11,949 bases of DNA, from positions 1-11,949 of the forward strand of contig CABQJB010000048.1 in assembly GCA_902464195.1 (NCBI GenBank), written 5' to 3'. The DNA is from an uncultured Megasphaera sp. Lineage in GTDB: Bacteria; Bacillota; Negativicutes; Veillonellales; Megasphaeraceae. Positions 1 through 6,873 of the stretch are shown here, one piece after another. Both the position numbers and the translations under genes were made by a program. Each line of letters begins with the position of its first letter. The stretch's first letter is position 1. The notes below the pieces were generated by a model that saw only the letters and a list, made by a program, of their open reading frames with translations, searched no databases and was not told where the DNA came from.

Positions 1-12
1 GGGTCAGGGGTT

Positions 13-46
13 AAAAAGGGACTGTCTTTGTCGACAGTCCCTTTTT
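13..46 (-). terminator. Intrinsic terminator of the atp operon
   Basis: A 9-bp perfect GC-containing stem (GGGACTGTC at 18-26 with GACAGTCCC at 33-41) has a 6-nt loop and is flanked by A5 (13-17) and T5 (42-46). Read on the minus strand it is a stem followed by a U5 run, 57 nt past the atpC stop, as expected for the end of the atp transcript. Because the flanks are A on one side and T on the other, it could equally stop transcription entering from the left on the plus strand. Confidence 0.9.
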
Positions 47-62
47 CATGGCAATGGTCCTT

Positions 63-90
63 ACTAGCTGCGAACAACTAGCAACGAACC
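63..90. repeat. Two imperfect 14-nt tandem repeats in the atpC 3' region
   Basis: ACTAGCTGCGAACA (63-76) is followed directly by ACTAGCAACGAACC (77-90), which matches at 11 of 14 positions, and then by ACTA at 91-94. The block lies between the atpC stop and the terminator, so it would be in the 3' untranslated RNA. No function can be assigned. It may be a trace of a small dispersed intergenic repeat. Confidence 0.5.
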
Positions 91-102
91 ACTAATATTT
101 AA

Positions 103-525
103 TTATTGCTTGCCGTATTTTTCGGCGACGTCCAGGCGGCGCAGGGCTCTTTGCAGGGCCGCTTCGGCGCGGGTCACGTCGAGGTCGGCAGCGTGTGCAG
201 CCAGGCGTTCTTCAGCGCGTTTTTCTGCCGCTTTGGCGCGGTCGACGTCGATGTCTTCCGGTTTTTCCGAAGCTGGCGTGATGACTGTGACCGTGTTGCC
301 GTGGACTTCCAGGAAGCCCGAAGCGACGGTGACGCACTGGCGCTTTCCGCCTTTATCATAGCACAGGGGCCAGATCGACAGGGACGCGATGAGCGGCGCA
401 TGGTTGGGCATGATGCCCAGATCGCCGTCCAGGGCGCGGACGAGGACGAAATCCACGTCTTCATGGAGTACGGCAGCATCGGGTGTAATGACTTCCAGAT
501 GGAGGGTCTTTCCTGCTTCTGCCAT
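103..525 (-). CDS. atpC: F1Fo ATP synthase subunit epsilon
   Basis: Encodes a 140-residue epsilon subunit, close to the usual 135-140. It belongs to the central stalk of F1, contacts gamma and the c ring, and can act as a brake on ATP hydrolysis. The N-terminal beta-sandwich carries the family signature DGDLGIMPNHAPL (residues 33-45). The C-terminal half is a charged two-helix hairpin (about 89-137). The helix begins with IDVDRA (92-97), which fits the I/L-D-x-x-R-A motif known from ATP-binding epsilon subunits of Bacillus PS3, so ATP sensing is possible but unproven. The ATG at 525 sits 3 nt after the atpD stop. Its Shine-Dalgarno, AAGGGGAA, lies inside the last atpD codons, which implies translational coupling. 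It is the last gene before the terminator. Confidence 0.97.
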   Translation of the reverse strand: MAEAGKTLHLEVITPDAAVLHEDVDFVLVRALDGDLGIMPNHAPLIASLSIWPLCYDKGGKRQCVTVASGFLEVHGNTVTVITPASEKPEDIDVDRAKAAEKRAEERLAAHAADLDVTRAEAALQRALRRLDVAEKYGKQ

Positions 526-528
526 AGA

Positions 529-1947
529 CTATTCCCCTTTCAGTGTCTTGGCCTTTTCATAGGCTTCGTCGATGTTGCCGACCATGTAGAATGCCTGTTC
601 AGGCATGTCGTCGCATTTGCCGGACAAGATTTCCTTGAAGCCTTCGATCGTTTCTTTCAGCGGTACATAGCGGCCTTTCTGACCGGTGAACTGTTCGGCG
701 ACGGCGAAGGGCTGGCTGAGGAAACGCTGTACCTTACGGGCACGGGCAACGGTCAGCTTATCTTCTTCGGACAGTTCGTCGATGCCCAGGATGGCGATGA
801 TATCCTGCAGGTCTTTGTACTTCTGGAGGATTTCCTGGACGGCACGGGCCGTGTTGTAATGGTCATCGCCGATGACGTGGGGGTCGAGGATACGCGACGT
901 CGAATCGAGGGGATCGACGGCCGGGTAGATGCCCAGTTCGGCGATTTCACGGGCCAGGACGGTCGTCGCATCCAAGTGGGCGAAGGTAGCTGCCGGAGCC
1001 GGGTCAGTCAAGTCATCGGCCGGGACATAGACAGCCTGGACCGACGTGATGGACCCGTCTTTGGTCGACGTAATGCGTTCCTGCAGGGCGCCGACGTCGG
1101 TGCCCAGGGTCGGCTGGTAGCCAACGGCCGACGGGATACGGCCGAGCAGAGCCGAAACTTCGGAGCCAGCCTGGATGAAACGGAAGATGTTGTCGATGAA
1201 CAGCAATACGTCCTTGTGTTCTTTATCGCGGAAGTATTCTGCCATGGTCAGACCGGTCAGGCCGACGCGCATACGAGCTCCAGGCGGTTCGTTCATCTGG
1301 CCGTAGACGAGGGCCGTCTTGTCGATGACGCCGGATTCCTTCATTTCGTTCCAAAGGTCATTGCCTTCACGCGTACGTTCACCGACGCCGGTGAAGACGG
1401 AATAGCCGCCGTGGCCGGTAGCGACGTTATGGATGAGTTCCATGATGAGGACGGTCTTGCCAACACCAGCGCCGCCGAAGAGGCCGATTTTGCCGCCTTT
1501 GGCATAAGGGCAGATGAGGTCGACGACTTTGATCCCCGTTTCAAAGATTTCCGTTTCCGTCGCCTGGTCCTGGAATTTCGGGACCGGACGATGGATCGGC
1601 CAGTAATCATCGGCTTCGACTTTGGCGTCGACTTTGTCGACAGTCTGGCCGAGGACGTTGAAGATACGGCCGAGGACACCTTTGCCGACGGGGACCTTGA
1701 TGGGGCCGCCCGTATTTTCAGCTGCCATGCCGCGGACGAGGCCGTCCGTCGAGTCCATGGCGACGCAGCGGACGACGTCGTCGCCCAAATGCTGCATGAC
1801 TTCTACAACCAGGTCGATCTTCTGGTCGCCTTCGCCACCGGTGATATGGATGGCGTTGTAAATGGCGGGCAAGTCTGCTTCCGAGGCAAACCGCACGTCG
1901 ACGACCGGGCCGATGACCTGGACTACTTTCCCAATATTATTACTCAT
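529..1947 (-). CDS. atpD: F1Fo ATP synthase subunit beta (catalytic)
   Basis: Encodes the 472-residue catalytic beta subunit, which makes ATP from ADP and phosphate at the alpha/beta interface in the cytoplasmic F1 head. The Walker A loop GGAGVGKT is at 158-165. The catalytic glutamate lies in GERTREGND (Glu190). Walker B LLFIDN ends at Asp252-Asn253. The adenine-pocket tyrosine is in IYPAVDPL (Tyr341), and DELSEED, which touches gamma, is at 390-396. All key residues are intact. The frame stays open upstream to a possible 495-residue form. The start at 1947 is chosen because the protein then begins MSNNIGKVVQVIGPVVDV, as in the family, and because AGGAG lies 9 nt upstream; the extra 23 residues match nothing in the family and come from spacer DNA. 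The gap to atpG is 40 nt. Confidence 0.98.
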   Translation of the reverse strand: MSNNIGKVVQVIGPVVDVRFASEADLPAIYNAIHITGGEGDQKIDLVVEVMQHLGDDVVRCVAMDSTDGLVRGMAAENTGGPIKVPVGKGVLGRIFNVLGQTVDKVDAKVEADDYWPIHRPVPKFQDQATETEIFETGIKVVDLICPYAKGGKIGLFGGAGVGKTVLIMELIHNVATGHGGYSVFTGVGERTREGNDLWNEMKESGVIDKTALVYGQMNEPPGARMRVGLTGLTMAEYFRDKEHKDVLLFIDNIFRFIQAGSEVSALLGRIPSAVGYQPTLGTDVGALQERITSTKDGSITSVQAVYVPADDLTDPAPAATFAHLDATTVLAREIAELGIYPAVDPLDSTSRILDPHVIGDDHYNTARAVQEILQKYKDLQDIIAILGIDELSEEDKLTVARARKVQRFLSQPFAVAEQFTGQKGRYVPLKETIEGFKEILSGKCDDMPEQAFYMVGNIDEAYEKAKTLKGE

Positions 1948-1948
1948 G

Positions 1949-1964
1949 AAGAGGTACTCCTCTC
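1949..1964 (-). promoter_or_regulatory. Hairpin over the atpD Shine-Dalgarno
   Basis: In the minus-strand RNA, GAGAGG (1964-1959) can pair with CCUCUU (1954-1949), giving five Watson-Crick pairs and one G-U around a 4-nt AGUA loop. The 5' arm and loop contain the atpD ribosome binding site, and the 3' arm ends 1 nt before the ATG. The structure would partly mask initiation. The sequence is seen directly; a regulatory effect is inference. Confidence 0.45.
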
Positions 1965-1987
1965 TTTCAGAATGATCGCCAGGCGGC

Positions 1988-2851
1988 TTACTGCAAAGCG
2001 TTGGCGCCGCTGACAATTTCCGTCAATTCGTTGGTGATACCAGCCTGACGGACTTTATTGTAGGTAACAGTCAATTTGTCGATCAGTTCGCCTGCGTTGT
2101 CCGTAGCCGACGTCATGGCCGTCATACGGGCACCGAGTTCACTGGCAGCGGACTGAAGGAGGCTGTTGTAAATGAACAGATCCAGATACTGCGGCAGCAA
2201 GGCGTCGAGGACGAGCTTCGGATCCGGCGCGAAGAGGTATTCTTCCCGCGGTCCCCCTTCCTGCTGGCCTTCCTTCTGGGTAATGGGCAGCATCTTGACG
2301 ATGCGCGTGTCCTGGGACAGGGCCGACTTGAAGTGCGTATAAATGACGTAGACTTCGTCGACTTCGCCATCGAGGAACTTCTGCGTCGCCAAGTGGGCTA
2401 TCTGCTGGGCATGGCTGAACTGGGGCTTGTCGGAAAAACCGGACCACTTCTTTTCCGGTACAAGGTGGAGGTGCTTGAGATACTCGATGGGCTTGCGGCC
2501 TGCGACCAGGAGCATCGATGCGTCGCGGGGCTTGTCCTTGAGGACCGACACGATAGCCTTGTTGACATTGGAATTGAAAGCACCGGCCAGCCCTTTATCC
2601 GAACCGATAATGATGTAGCACGTCTTCTTGACCGAATCATGAGGCGTGAACAAGGCATTGCCCGCATCGGGCGAAGCCGCAGACAAACGCTGCAGCATGC
2701 CTTCCATCTTTTCAGTATACGGGGCGGTAGCCACGGCCCGATCCTGTGCACGGCGCAGTCGTACGGAGGAAACCATCTTCATGGCCTTAGTGATCTGCTG
2801 GGTATTGGTGACGGATTTAATACGTCTGTTTATTTCGCGTGCACTCGGCAT
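1988..2851 (-). CDS. atpG: F1Fo ATP synthase subunit gamma
   Basis: Encodes the 287-residue rotor shaft, which turns inside the alpha3beta3 head and links it to the c ring. The N-terminal helix carries the family pattern REINRRIKSVTNTQQITKAMKMV (in residues 5-27). DKGLAGAFN at 85-93 matches the conserved D-[RK]-G-L-x-G segment. The C-terminal helix contains ARM-x-AM-x-x-ATDNA and NELTEIVSGA, the strongest gamma signatures. Length and both ends fit the family. The ATG at 2851 follows the atpA stop by only 3 nt, and its RBS (AGAGGAGGAA) is built from the terminal Glu codons of atpA, so the two genes are probably coupled. Confidence 0.97.
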   Translation of the reverse strand: MPSAREINRRIKSVTNTQQITKAMKMVSSVRLRRAQDRAVATAPYTEKMEGMLQRLSAASPDAGNALFTPHDSVKKTCYIIIGSDKGLAGAFNSNVNKAIVSVLKDKPRDASMLLVAGRKPIEYLKHLHLVPEKKWSGFSDKPQFSHAQQIAHLATQKFLDGEVDEVYVIYTHFKSALSQDTRIVKMLPITQKEGQQEGGPREEYLFAPDPKLVLDALLPQYLDLFIYNSLLQSAASELGARMTAMTSATDNAGELIDKLTVTYNKVRQAGITNELTEIVSGANALQ

Positions 2852-2854
2852 AGC

Positions 2855-4390
2855 TTATTCCTCCTCTTTGATCAGTTCGTGAGAAGCGCCGTACTGCTTG
2901 GTGTATTCAGCGATAGCCTTCTGCAGCGTAGCTTCTGCGTCTTTGCCGAGTTCCTTCGTCGATTTGATGCTTTCGCCGACTTCGGGATAGTTGCTGTGCA
3001 TGAACTTGATGAAGCCATCAGCAAACTGAGAGACTTCTTCAACCTGTACGGGCATGAGGTAGTTCTTGACGGCCAGGTAAATCTGCATGACCTGGTCTTC
3101 GACGGGCATCGGCTGATACTGCGGCTGGATGAGGAGCTGCATCGTCCGTTCGCCGGCATCGATCTGGGCTTTCGTGCTCTTATCGAGGTCGGAACCGAAC
3201 TGGGCAAAAGCGGCCAGTTCGCGGTACTGAGCCAGGCTCAGGCGGAGGGTACCGGCGATTTTCTTCATGGCCTTGATCTGGGCCGAACCGCCGACACGGG
3301 AAACGGACAGGCCGACGTTGATAGCCGGGCGGATCCCGGAGTTGAAGGCTTCTGTTTCCAGGAAGATCTGGCCGTCAGTAATGGAAATGACGTTAGTCGG
3401 GATATAAGCCGACAAGTCACCGGCCAGGGTTTCGATGATCGGCAGGGCCGTAATCGAGCCGCCGCCGAGGTCGTCGGACAATTTAGCAGCGCGTTCGAGG
3501 AGACGGGAATGTAAGTAGAATACGTCGCCCGGGTATGCTTCACGTCCTGGCGGACGACGGAGGAGCAGACTCATGGCGCGGTATGCCTGCGCGTGTTTGG
3601 ACAAGTCATCATAGACGCAGAGGCAGTCCTTGCCCTGGAGCATGAAGTATTCGGCCATGGAAACGCCGGAATACGGGGCCAGGTACTGGAGCGGTGCGCC
3701 GTCGGAAGCGGTTGCGGCGACGACGATGGTATAGGCCATAGCGCCGTGTTCTTCCAGGGTCCGGACAACGCGGGCAACGGTCGAAGCCTTCTGGCCGATA
3801 GCGACGTAGACGCAGATGACGCCTGTGTCTTTCTGATTCAGGATAGTATCGATGGCGATGGCCGTCTTGCCGGTACCACGGTCACCGATGATGAGTTCAC
3901 GCTGGCCACGGCCGATAGGGACCATCGAGTCGATAGCCTTGAGGCCTGTCTGGAGCGGTACCTTGACCGGCTGGCGGTCGGCGATGCCGAAAGCCTTGAC
4001 TTCGATGAGGCGTGAATCTTTGGTCTTGATTTCCCCTTTGCCATCAATAGGCATCCCCAGGGGGTTGACAACGCGGCCGACCATAGCTTTGCCTACAGGG
4101 ACACGCATGACGCGGCCTGTACGGCGGACGGTGTCGCCTTCCTTGATGAGGGCGTCATCGCCGAGCAGTACGGCACCGACGTTGTCTTCTTCCAGGTTCA
4201 GGGCCATGCCGTAAACGCCGTGAGGCAGTTCCAGCAATTCCCCGGACATGGCTTTGTCCAAACCGTAAATGTGGGCAATGCCGTCCCCGACTTCCAGAAC
4301 GGTGCCGACGTCGTCGACATTCATTTCCACATTATAATCTTCGATTTGTTTCTTGATTATAGCCGTTATTTCTTCTGGCTTCATTTTCAT
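2855..4390 (-). CDS. atpA: F1Fo ATP synthase subunit alpha
   Basis: Encodes the 511-residue alpha subunit, the non-catalytic nucleotide-binding partner of beta in F1. The N-terminal barrel spans about 25-95. The P-loop is GDRGTGKT at 169-176; the fourth residue is Gly where other bacterial alpha subunits I know have Gln (GDRQTGKT). Walker B is CLCVYDD with Asp261. The arginine finger that reaches the catalytic site is in SVSRVGG (Arg365). The rest of the protein looks fully conserved. The ATG at 4390 overlaps the atpH stop by one base (TAATG), giving translational coupling; a second in-frame ATG two codons later (4384) is a possible alternative start. GGGGTGA lies about 10 nt upstream, within atpH. 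Confidence 0.98.
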   Translation of the reverse strand: MKMKPEEITAIIKKQIEDYNVEMNVDDVGTVLEVGDGIAHIYGLDKAMSGELLELPHGVYGMALNLEEDNVGAVLLGDDALIKEGDTVRRTGRVMRVPVGKAMVGRVVNPLGMPIDGKGEIKTKDSRLIEVKAFGIADRQPVKVPLQTGLKAIDSMVPIGRGQRELIIGDRGTGKTAIAIDTILNQKDTGVICVYVAIGQKASTVARVVRTLEEHGAMAYTIVVAATASDGAPLQYLAPYSGVSMAEYFMLQGKDCLCVYDDLSKHAQAYRAMSLLLRRPPGREAYPGDVFYLHSRLLERAAKLSDDLGGGSITALPIIETLAGDLSAYIPTNVISITDGQIFLETEAFNSGIRPAINVGLSVSRVGGSAQIKAMKKIAGTLRLSLAQYRELAAFAQFGSDLDKSTKAQIDAGERTMQLLIQPQYQPMPVEDQVMQIYLAVKNYLMPVQVEEVSQFADGFIKFMHSNYPEVGESIKSTKELGKDAEATLQKAIAEYTKQYGASHELIKEEE

Positions 4391-4956
4391 TATTCGTCCG
4401 TCACCCCATTCGTCACGTCAGCCTGGAGCAGTTTATGCTGCATATCGCGCAGCTGCCGCCGGAGGCTGCCGTCTATTAGTTTGTCGCCGATCTGGATGAC
4501 CATGCCGCCGATGAGCGACGGGTCGACGTAGTACAGCGGTTCGATGTGCTGCCCCGTCATGGCTTCCAGGCTGGCAACCAGTTTCGTTTCTTCTTTCTTG
4601 GACAGCGGTTTGACGACGCGGATCTTGGCCACTTCGATGTGCTGGGCCTTGCGGGCCAAATCGATGAACCCGTCAATGGCAAGCAAGAGGGCCGCTTCCC
4701 GGCGCCGGTCGATCATGACGTACATGAACTGCAGGACGATCGGCGATAGGCTGTCCTTGAAAATCTTTGCAAGTGTGTCTTTTTTAGACTGCGGCGGTAC
4801 GAGGGGATGATTCAGGAATTTCCATAAATCGGGATTTTCCTGGAACGTGTCCCGCACGCCTTTCAGTTCTGTTCCGAACTCGGTAAGCTTCTTCTGTTCG
4901 CTGGCGATGTCGAACATCGCCTGGCTGTATTTGCTATAGATCGTTTCGGGTATCAT
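4390..4956 (-). CDS. atpH: F1Fo ATP synthase subunit delta
   Basis: Encodes a 188-residue delta (OSCP-type) subunit that clamps the peripheral stalk (b dimer) to the top of F1. The N-terminal helical bundle is about residues 1-105. The C-terminal segment holds the family signature: VDPSLIGGMVIQIGD followed by LIDGSLRRQL (about 144-170). Overall length is slightly above the common 178-180. The ATG at 4956 is 4 nt past the atpF stop, with AAGGGGAAC as RBS inside the end of atpF. Delta is normally the least conserved subunit, but the C-terminal motif and position make the call firm. Confidence 0.95.
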   Translation of the reverse strand: MIPETIYSKYSQAMFDIASEQKKLTEFGTELKGVRDTFQENPDLWKFLNHPLVPPQSKKDTLAKIFKDSLSPIVLQFMYVMIDRRREAALLLAIDGFIDLARKAQHIEVAKIRVVKPLSKKEETKLVASLEAMTGQHIEPLYYVDPSLIGGMVIQIGDKLIDGSLRRQLRDMQHKLLQADVTNGVTDE

Positions 4957-4960
4957 AAGA

Positions 4961-5458
4961 TCAGTTCCCCTTTACGCGGTGCGTCTGGAGCTGGTCGATG
5001 CAATCGGCTACCAGTTTGGCATTCATGTCAGGATCCATGTTTTTCTGGAGCAGTTTTTCTGCCACAGCCATCGACAGTGTGACTACTTCATTACGCATTT
5101 CCCGGATAGCCGCTTCCCGTTCGTTGGCGATTTCCGTCTGGGCGATCTGTTTTTCCCGGGCGATCTGGGCGCGGATGGCTTCCAGCTGGGCCTGGGCTTC
5201 TTTGTCGGCCTGCTTGACAGCTTTGTCGACAATGGCCTGGGCTTCAGCACGGGCGTCGCGGATCTGGGCTTCATAGTCGGCTTTCATCTTTTCAGCCGTT
5301 TCCCGGGCTTTGGCTGCGTTATCGAGGTCCGACGCGATCTTGTTGCGGCGGTCTTCCAGGACTTTGAGCAGCGGTTTATAAGCGAACTTTGCCAGAATGG
5401 CAACTAACACGAAGAAGTTGATGAACTGGAACAGCAAGGTACCATTAATACTAACCAA
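4961..5458 (-). CDS. atpF: F1Fo ATP synthase subunit b
   Basis: Encodes the 165-residue b subunit, which dimerises to form the peripheral stator stalk. One membrane helix lies near the N terminus (about residues 6-25, FQFINFFVLVAILAKF). It is followed by a long charged coiled coil (about 30-145) rich in Ala, Glu, Lys and Arg, as in the family. The start codon is TTG at 5458. An in-frame TAA lies 21 nt upstream and there is no ATG or GTG between it and the TTG, while GGGGAGGG lies 7 nt before it. The resulting N terminus, MVSINGTLLFQFINF, fits known b subunits. It follows atpE by 38 nt. Confidence 0.95.
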   Translation of the reverse strand: MVSINGTLLFQFINFFVLVAILAKFAYKPLLKVLEDRRNKIASDLDNAAKARETAEKMKADYEAQIRDARAEAQAIVDKAVKQADKEAQAQLEAIRAQIAREKQIAQTEIANEREAAIREMRNEVVTLSMAVAEKLLQKNMDPDMNAKLVADCIDQLQTHRVKGN

Positions 5459-5465
5459 TGTACTT

Positions 5466-5473
5466 CCCTCCCC
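5466..5473 (-). promoter_or_regulatory. RBS that fixes the TTG start of atpF
   Basis: GGGGAGGG on the minus strand ends 7 nt before the TTG at 5458. With the in-frame stop just upstream, it leaves TTG as the only workable start. Confidence 0.75.
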
Positions 5474-5496
5474 GGCTGTATATTAGAATCTTCGGA

Positions 5497-5754
5497 TTAG
5501 AGCAGGCTGACGAACGGATTGGCGAAGACCAATACGATAGCGATGACAGCTGCGATAATCGGCATGGATTCGATCAGGCCGATGGAGATAAGCATGTTGA
5601 CCAGGAGTTTGCCGCCCATTTCCGGCTGGCGGGCCGTGCCTTCGAGCATCTTCGATGCGGCATGGCCGTCACCGATAGCAGCGCCGAGAGCTGCCAAACC
5701 AATACCTAAGCATGCACCAAATGCAGATAATGCCAATACGAGAGCTTTTTCCAT
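5497..5754 (-). CDS. atpE: F1Fo ATP synthase subunit c (rotor ring)
   Basis: Encodes an 85-residue hairpin of two membrane helices joined by the polar loop ARQPE (41-45). Copies assemble into the ion-driven rotor ring. Helix 1 has the glycine-rich packing motif (Gly24, Ala26, Gly28, Gly30; one Gly replaced by Ala). Helix 2 carries the essential carboxylate Glu62 in LIESMP, and the protein ends FANPFVSLL, as in many c subunits. At the place of Gln32 of the Ilyobacter Na+ ring there is Asp29, and Glu62 is followed by Ser63. The site therefore mixes features of Na+ and H+ types, and the coupling ion cannot be decided here. It has a very strong RBS, consistent with many copies per enzyme. Confidence 0.97.
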   Translation of the reverse strand: MEKALVLALSAFGACLGIGLAALGAAIGDGHAASKMLEGTARQPEMGGKLLVNMLISIGLIESMPIIAAVIAIVLVFANPFVSLL

Positions 5755-5762
5755 AGTAAATA

Positions 5763-5769
5763 ACCTCCT
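5763..5769 (-). promoter_or_regulatory. Strong Shine-Dalgarno of atpE
   Basis: AGGAGGT, complementary to the 16S rRNA tail, lies 8 nt before the atpE ATG inside an AT-rich, probably unstructured spacer. This suits the high translation needed for the multicopy c subunit. Confidence 0.8.
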
Positions 5770-5794
5770 AAATTGTAACGGTATCTGAGCTTTC

Positions 5795-6466
5795 TTAGTC
5801 TTCCGTAAAGGACGGAGCCAGATACGATGTAGTCAGAATGGTGAAGATGAATGCCTGGATGAGGCCGATGACGAAACTGAAGAGCAGCCAGATCATCGGG
5901 ACGGCGACAGGCACGAGGAAGTACAGGACTTCCAAGAGGATTTCCCCTGCCAGGATGTTACCAAAGAGACGGAAGGCCAAGGTCAAAGGCTTGGTGATTT
6001 CTTCCATCAGATTGATGATGACAAACGGCGCGAAGGGCTTGAAGAAGTGCTTGAAATGCTTTTTGAACCCCTGGTTCTTCAAGGCCATGAAGTGGACCAT
6101 AAAGGAAGAAACCAGTGCCAGGGCGACAGTCGTATTCAAGTCATTCGTCGGCGAAGCCAGGACGTGCGGATTCGGCAGCATGCCCAATTCGTTGGCGAAG
6201 AGGATGAACAGGAACATCGTCAGCAAGACCGAGACGACCTGGCCGTATTTCGGCCCCAAGGTTTCCCGGAACTGATCGAGCAGTGCTTCGATGACGATTT
6301 CCATGGCGTTCTGAAGTCCTGACGGGACGAGGGACCGACCCCTTGTCGCAGCGACAGTGACGATGATGACTAAAGCTGCGACCAGCCAGGTCATCATGAG
6401 CGTATCCAGGTTGACATTCAGACCCAGGAGCTGAACGACCATATGATGCCCTGCATGTAATTCCAT
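5795..6466 (-). CDS. atpB: F1Fo ATP synthase subunit a
   Basis: Encodes a 223-residue integral membrane subunit that forms the ion half-channels next to the c ring. The essential arginine is Arg166 in TLAFRLFGNILAGE (E. coli Arg210). The conserved glutamine of the last helix is in GLIQAFIF (Gln204). Five or six hydrophobic helices are visible, including about 25-41, 80-97, 113-128, 161-200 and 196-215. It is shorter than E. coli a (271), as usual in Firmicutes. A TTG two codons further upstream (6472) is in frame, but it lies only 1 nt after the AGGAGGT; the ATG at 6466 is at the proper 7-nt spacing and is chosen. The gene ends 40 nt before atpE. Confidence 0.97.
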   Translation of the reverse strand: MELHAGHHMVVQLLGLNVNLDTLMMTWLVAALVIIVTVAATRGRSLVPSGLQNAMEIVIEALLDQFRETLGPKYGQVVSVLLTMFLFILFANELGMLPNPHVLASPTNDLNTTVALALVSSFMVHFMALKNQGFKKHFKHFFKPFAPFVIINLMEEITKPLTLAFRLFGNILAGEILLEVLYFLVPVAVPMIWLLFSFVIGLIQAFIFTILTTSYLAPSFTED

Positions 6467-6473
6467 ACGCAAT

Positions 6474-6482
6474 ACCTCCTTT
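6474..6482 (-). promoter_or_regulatory. RBS that decides the atpB start
   Basis: AAAGGAGGT lies 7 nt before the ATG at 6466. The alternative TTG at 6472 is too close to be served by it, so the shorter protein MELHAGHH... is the likely product. Confidence 0.8.
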
Positions 6483-6485
6483 CCT

Positions 6486-6854
6486 TTACCGTCTGAGGCG
6501 CGCAGTCAGTACATCTGCGAAGACGAGGACGCGGTACGAAAAGATACCGGCCACGGCAGCCCCCAGGGAAATGGACGGGAACTGCAGGATGACGATGACG
6601 GCCAGGCAGATGAAGACCAGCCGGAGCACGGCACCGCCGCGGATGAATGACGCCGCCTGCCCGGGCGGCAATTTTAAGGCCCGTACCGAACGGCTGCTGA
6701 GCATGAAGAAATAAACGATGTTCAAGCCGCTGCCGATACACCAGCCACTTATGTACTGCCACCAGCCTCCCAGAAAAAGGACGGCCGTGACGATACACGT
6801 AAAACCAATGAGCTTGTATATGGTTGCCTTGACATAGGCATAAAATGCTTCCAT
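6486..6854 (-). CDS. atpI: ATP synthase subunit I (AtpI family)
   Basis: Encodes a 122-residue protein with about four hydrophobic segments (near 14-30, 35-52, 75-92 and 94-113) and a basic C terminus (ARLRR). Sequence conservation in this family is poor. The call rests on size, membrane pattern and position directly before atpB and after atpZ. AtpI proteins are accessory: in some bacteria they help assemble or stabilise the c ring, and with AtpZ they have been linked to Mg2+/Ca2+ uptake in alkaliphilic Bacillus. The ATG at 6854 has GGAGGAT about 8 nt upstream. Gaps are 19 nt on both sides, which puts it within the operon. Confidence 0.85.
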   Translation of the reverse strand: MEAFYAYVKATIYKLIGFTCIVTAVLFLGGWWQYISGWCIGSGLNIVYFFMLSSRSVRALKLPPGQAASFIRGGAVLRLVFICLAVIVILQFPSISLGAAVAGIFSYRVLVFADVLTARLRR

Positions 6855-6873
6855 AGACTATCCTCCGTGACAT

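Noticed and set aside
106..2013. A 635-codon open frame on the plus strand opposite atpC and atpD
   Set aside because: It is the antisense shadow of two clearly conserved genes. The codon use of this genome leaves few stops in that frame, and the protein shows no family motif and no RBS.
1948..2016. A 23-residue N-terminal extension of AtpD
   Set aside because: It would be read from the spacer and the end of atpG, has no RBS, and does not match beta subunits; the ATG at 1947 has a good RBS.
2333..3514. A 393-codon plus-strand open frame opposite atpG and atpA
   Set aside because: Antisense shadow across two conserved genes and their junction; no motif or sensible start signal.
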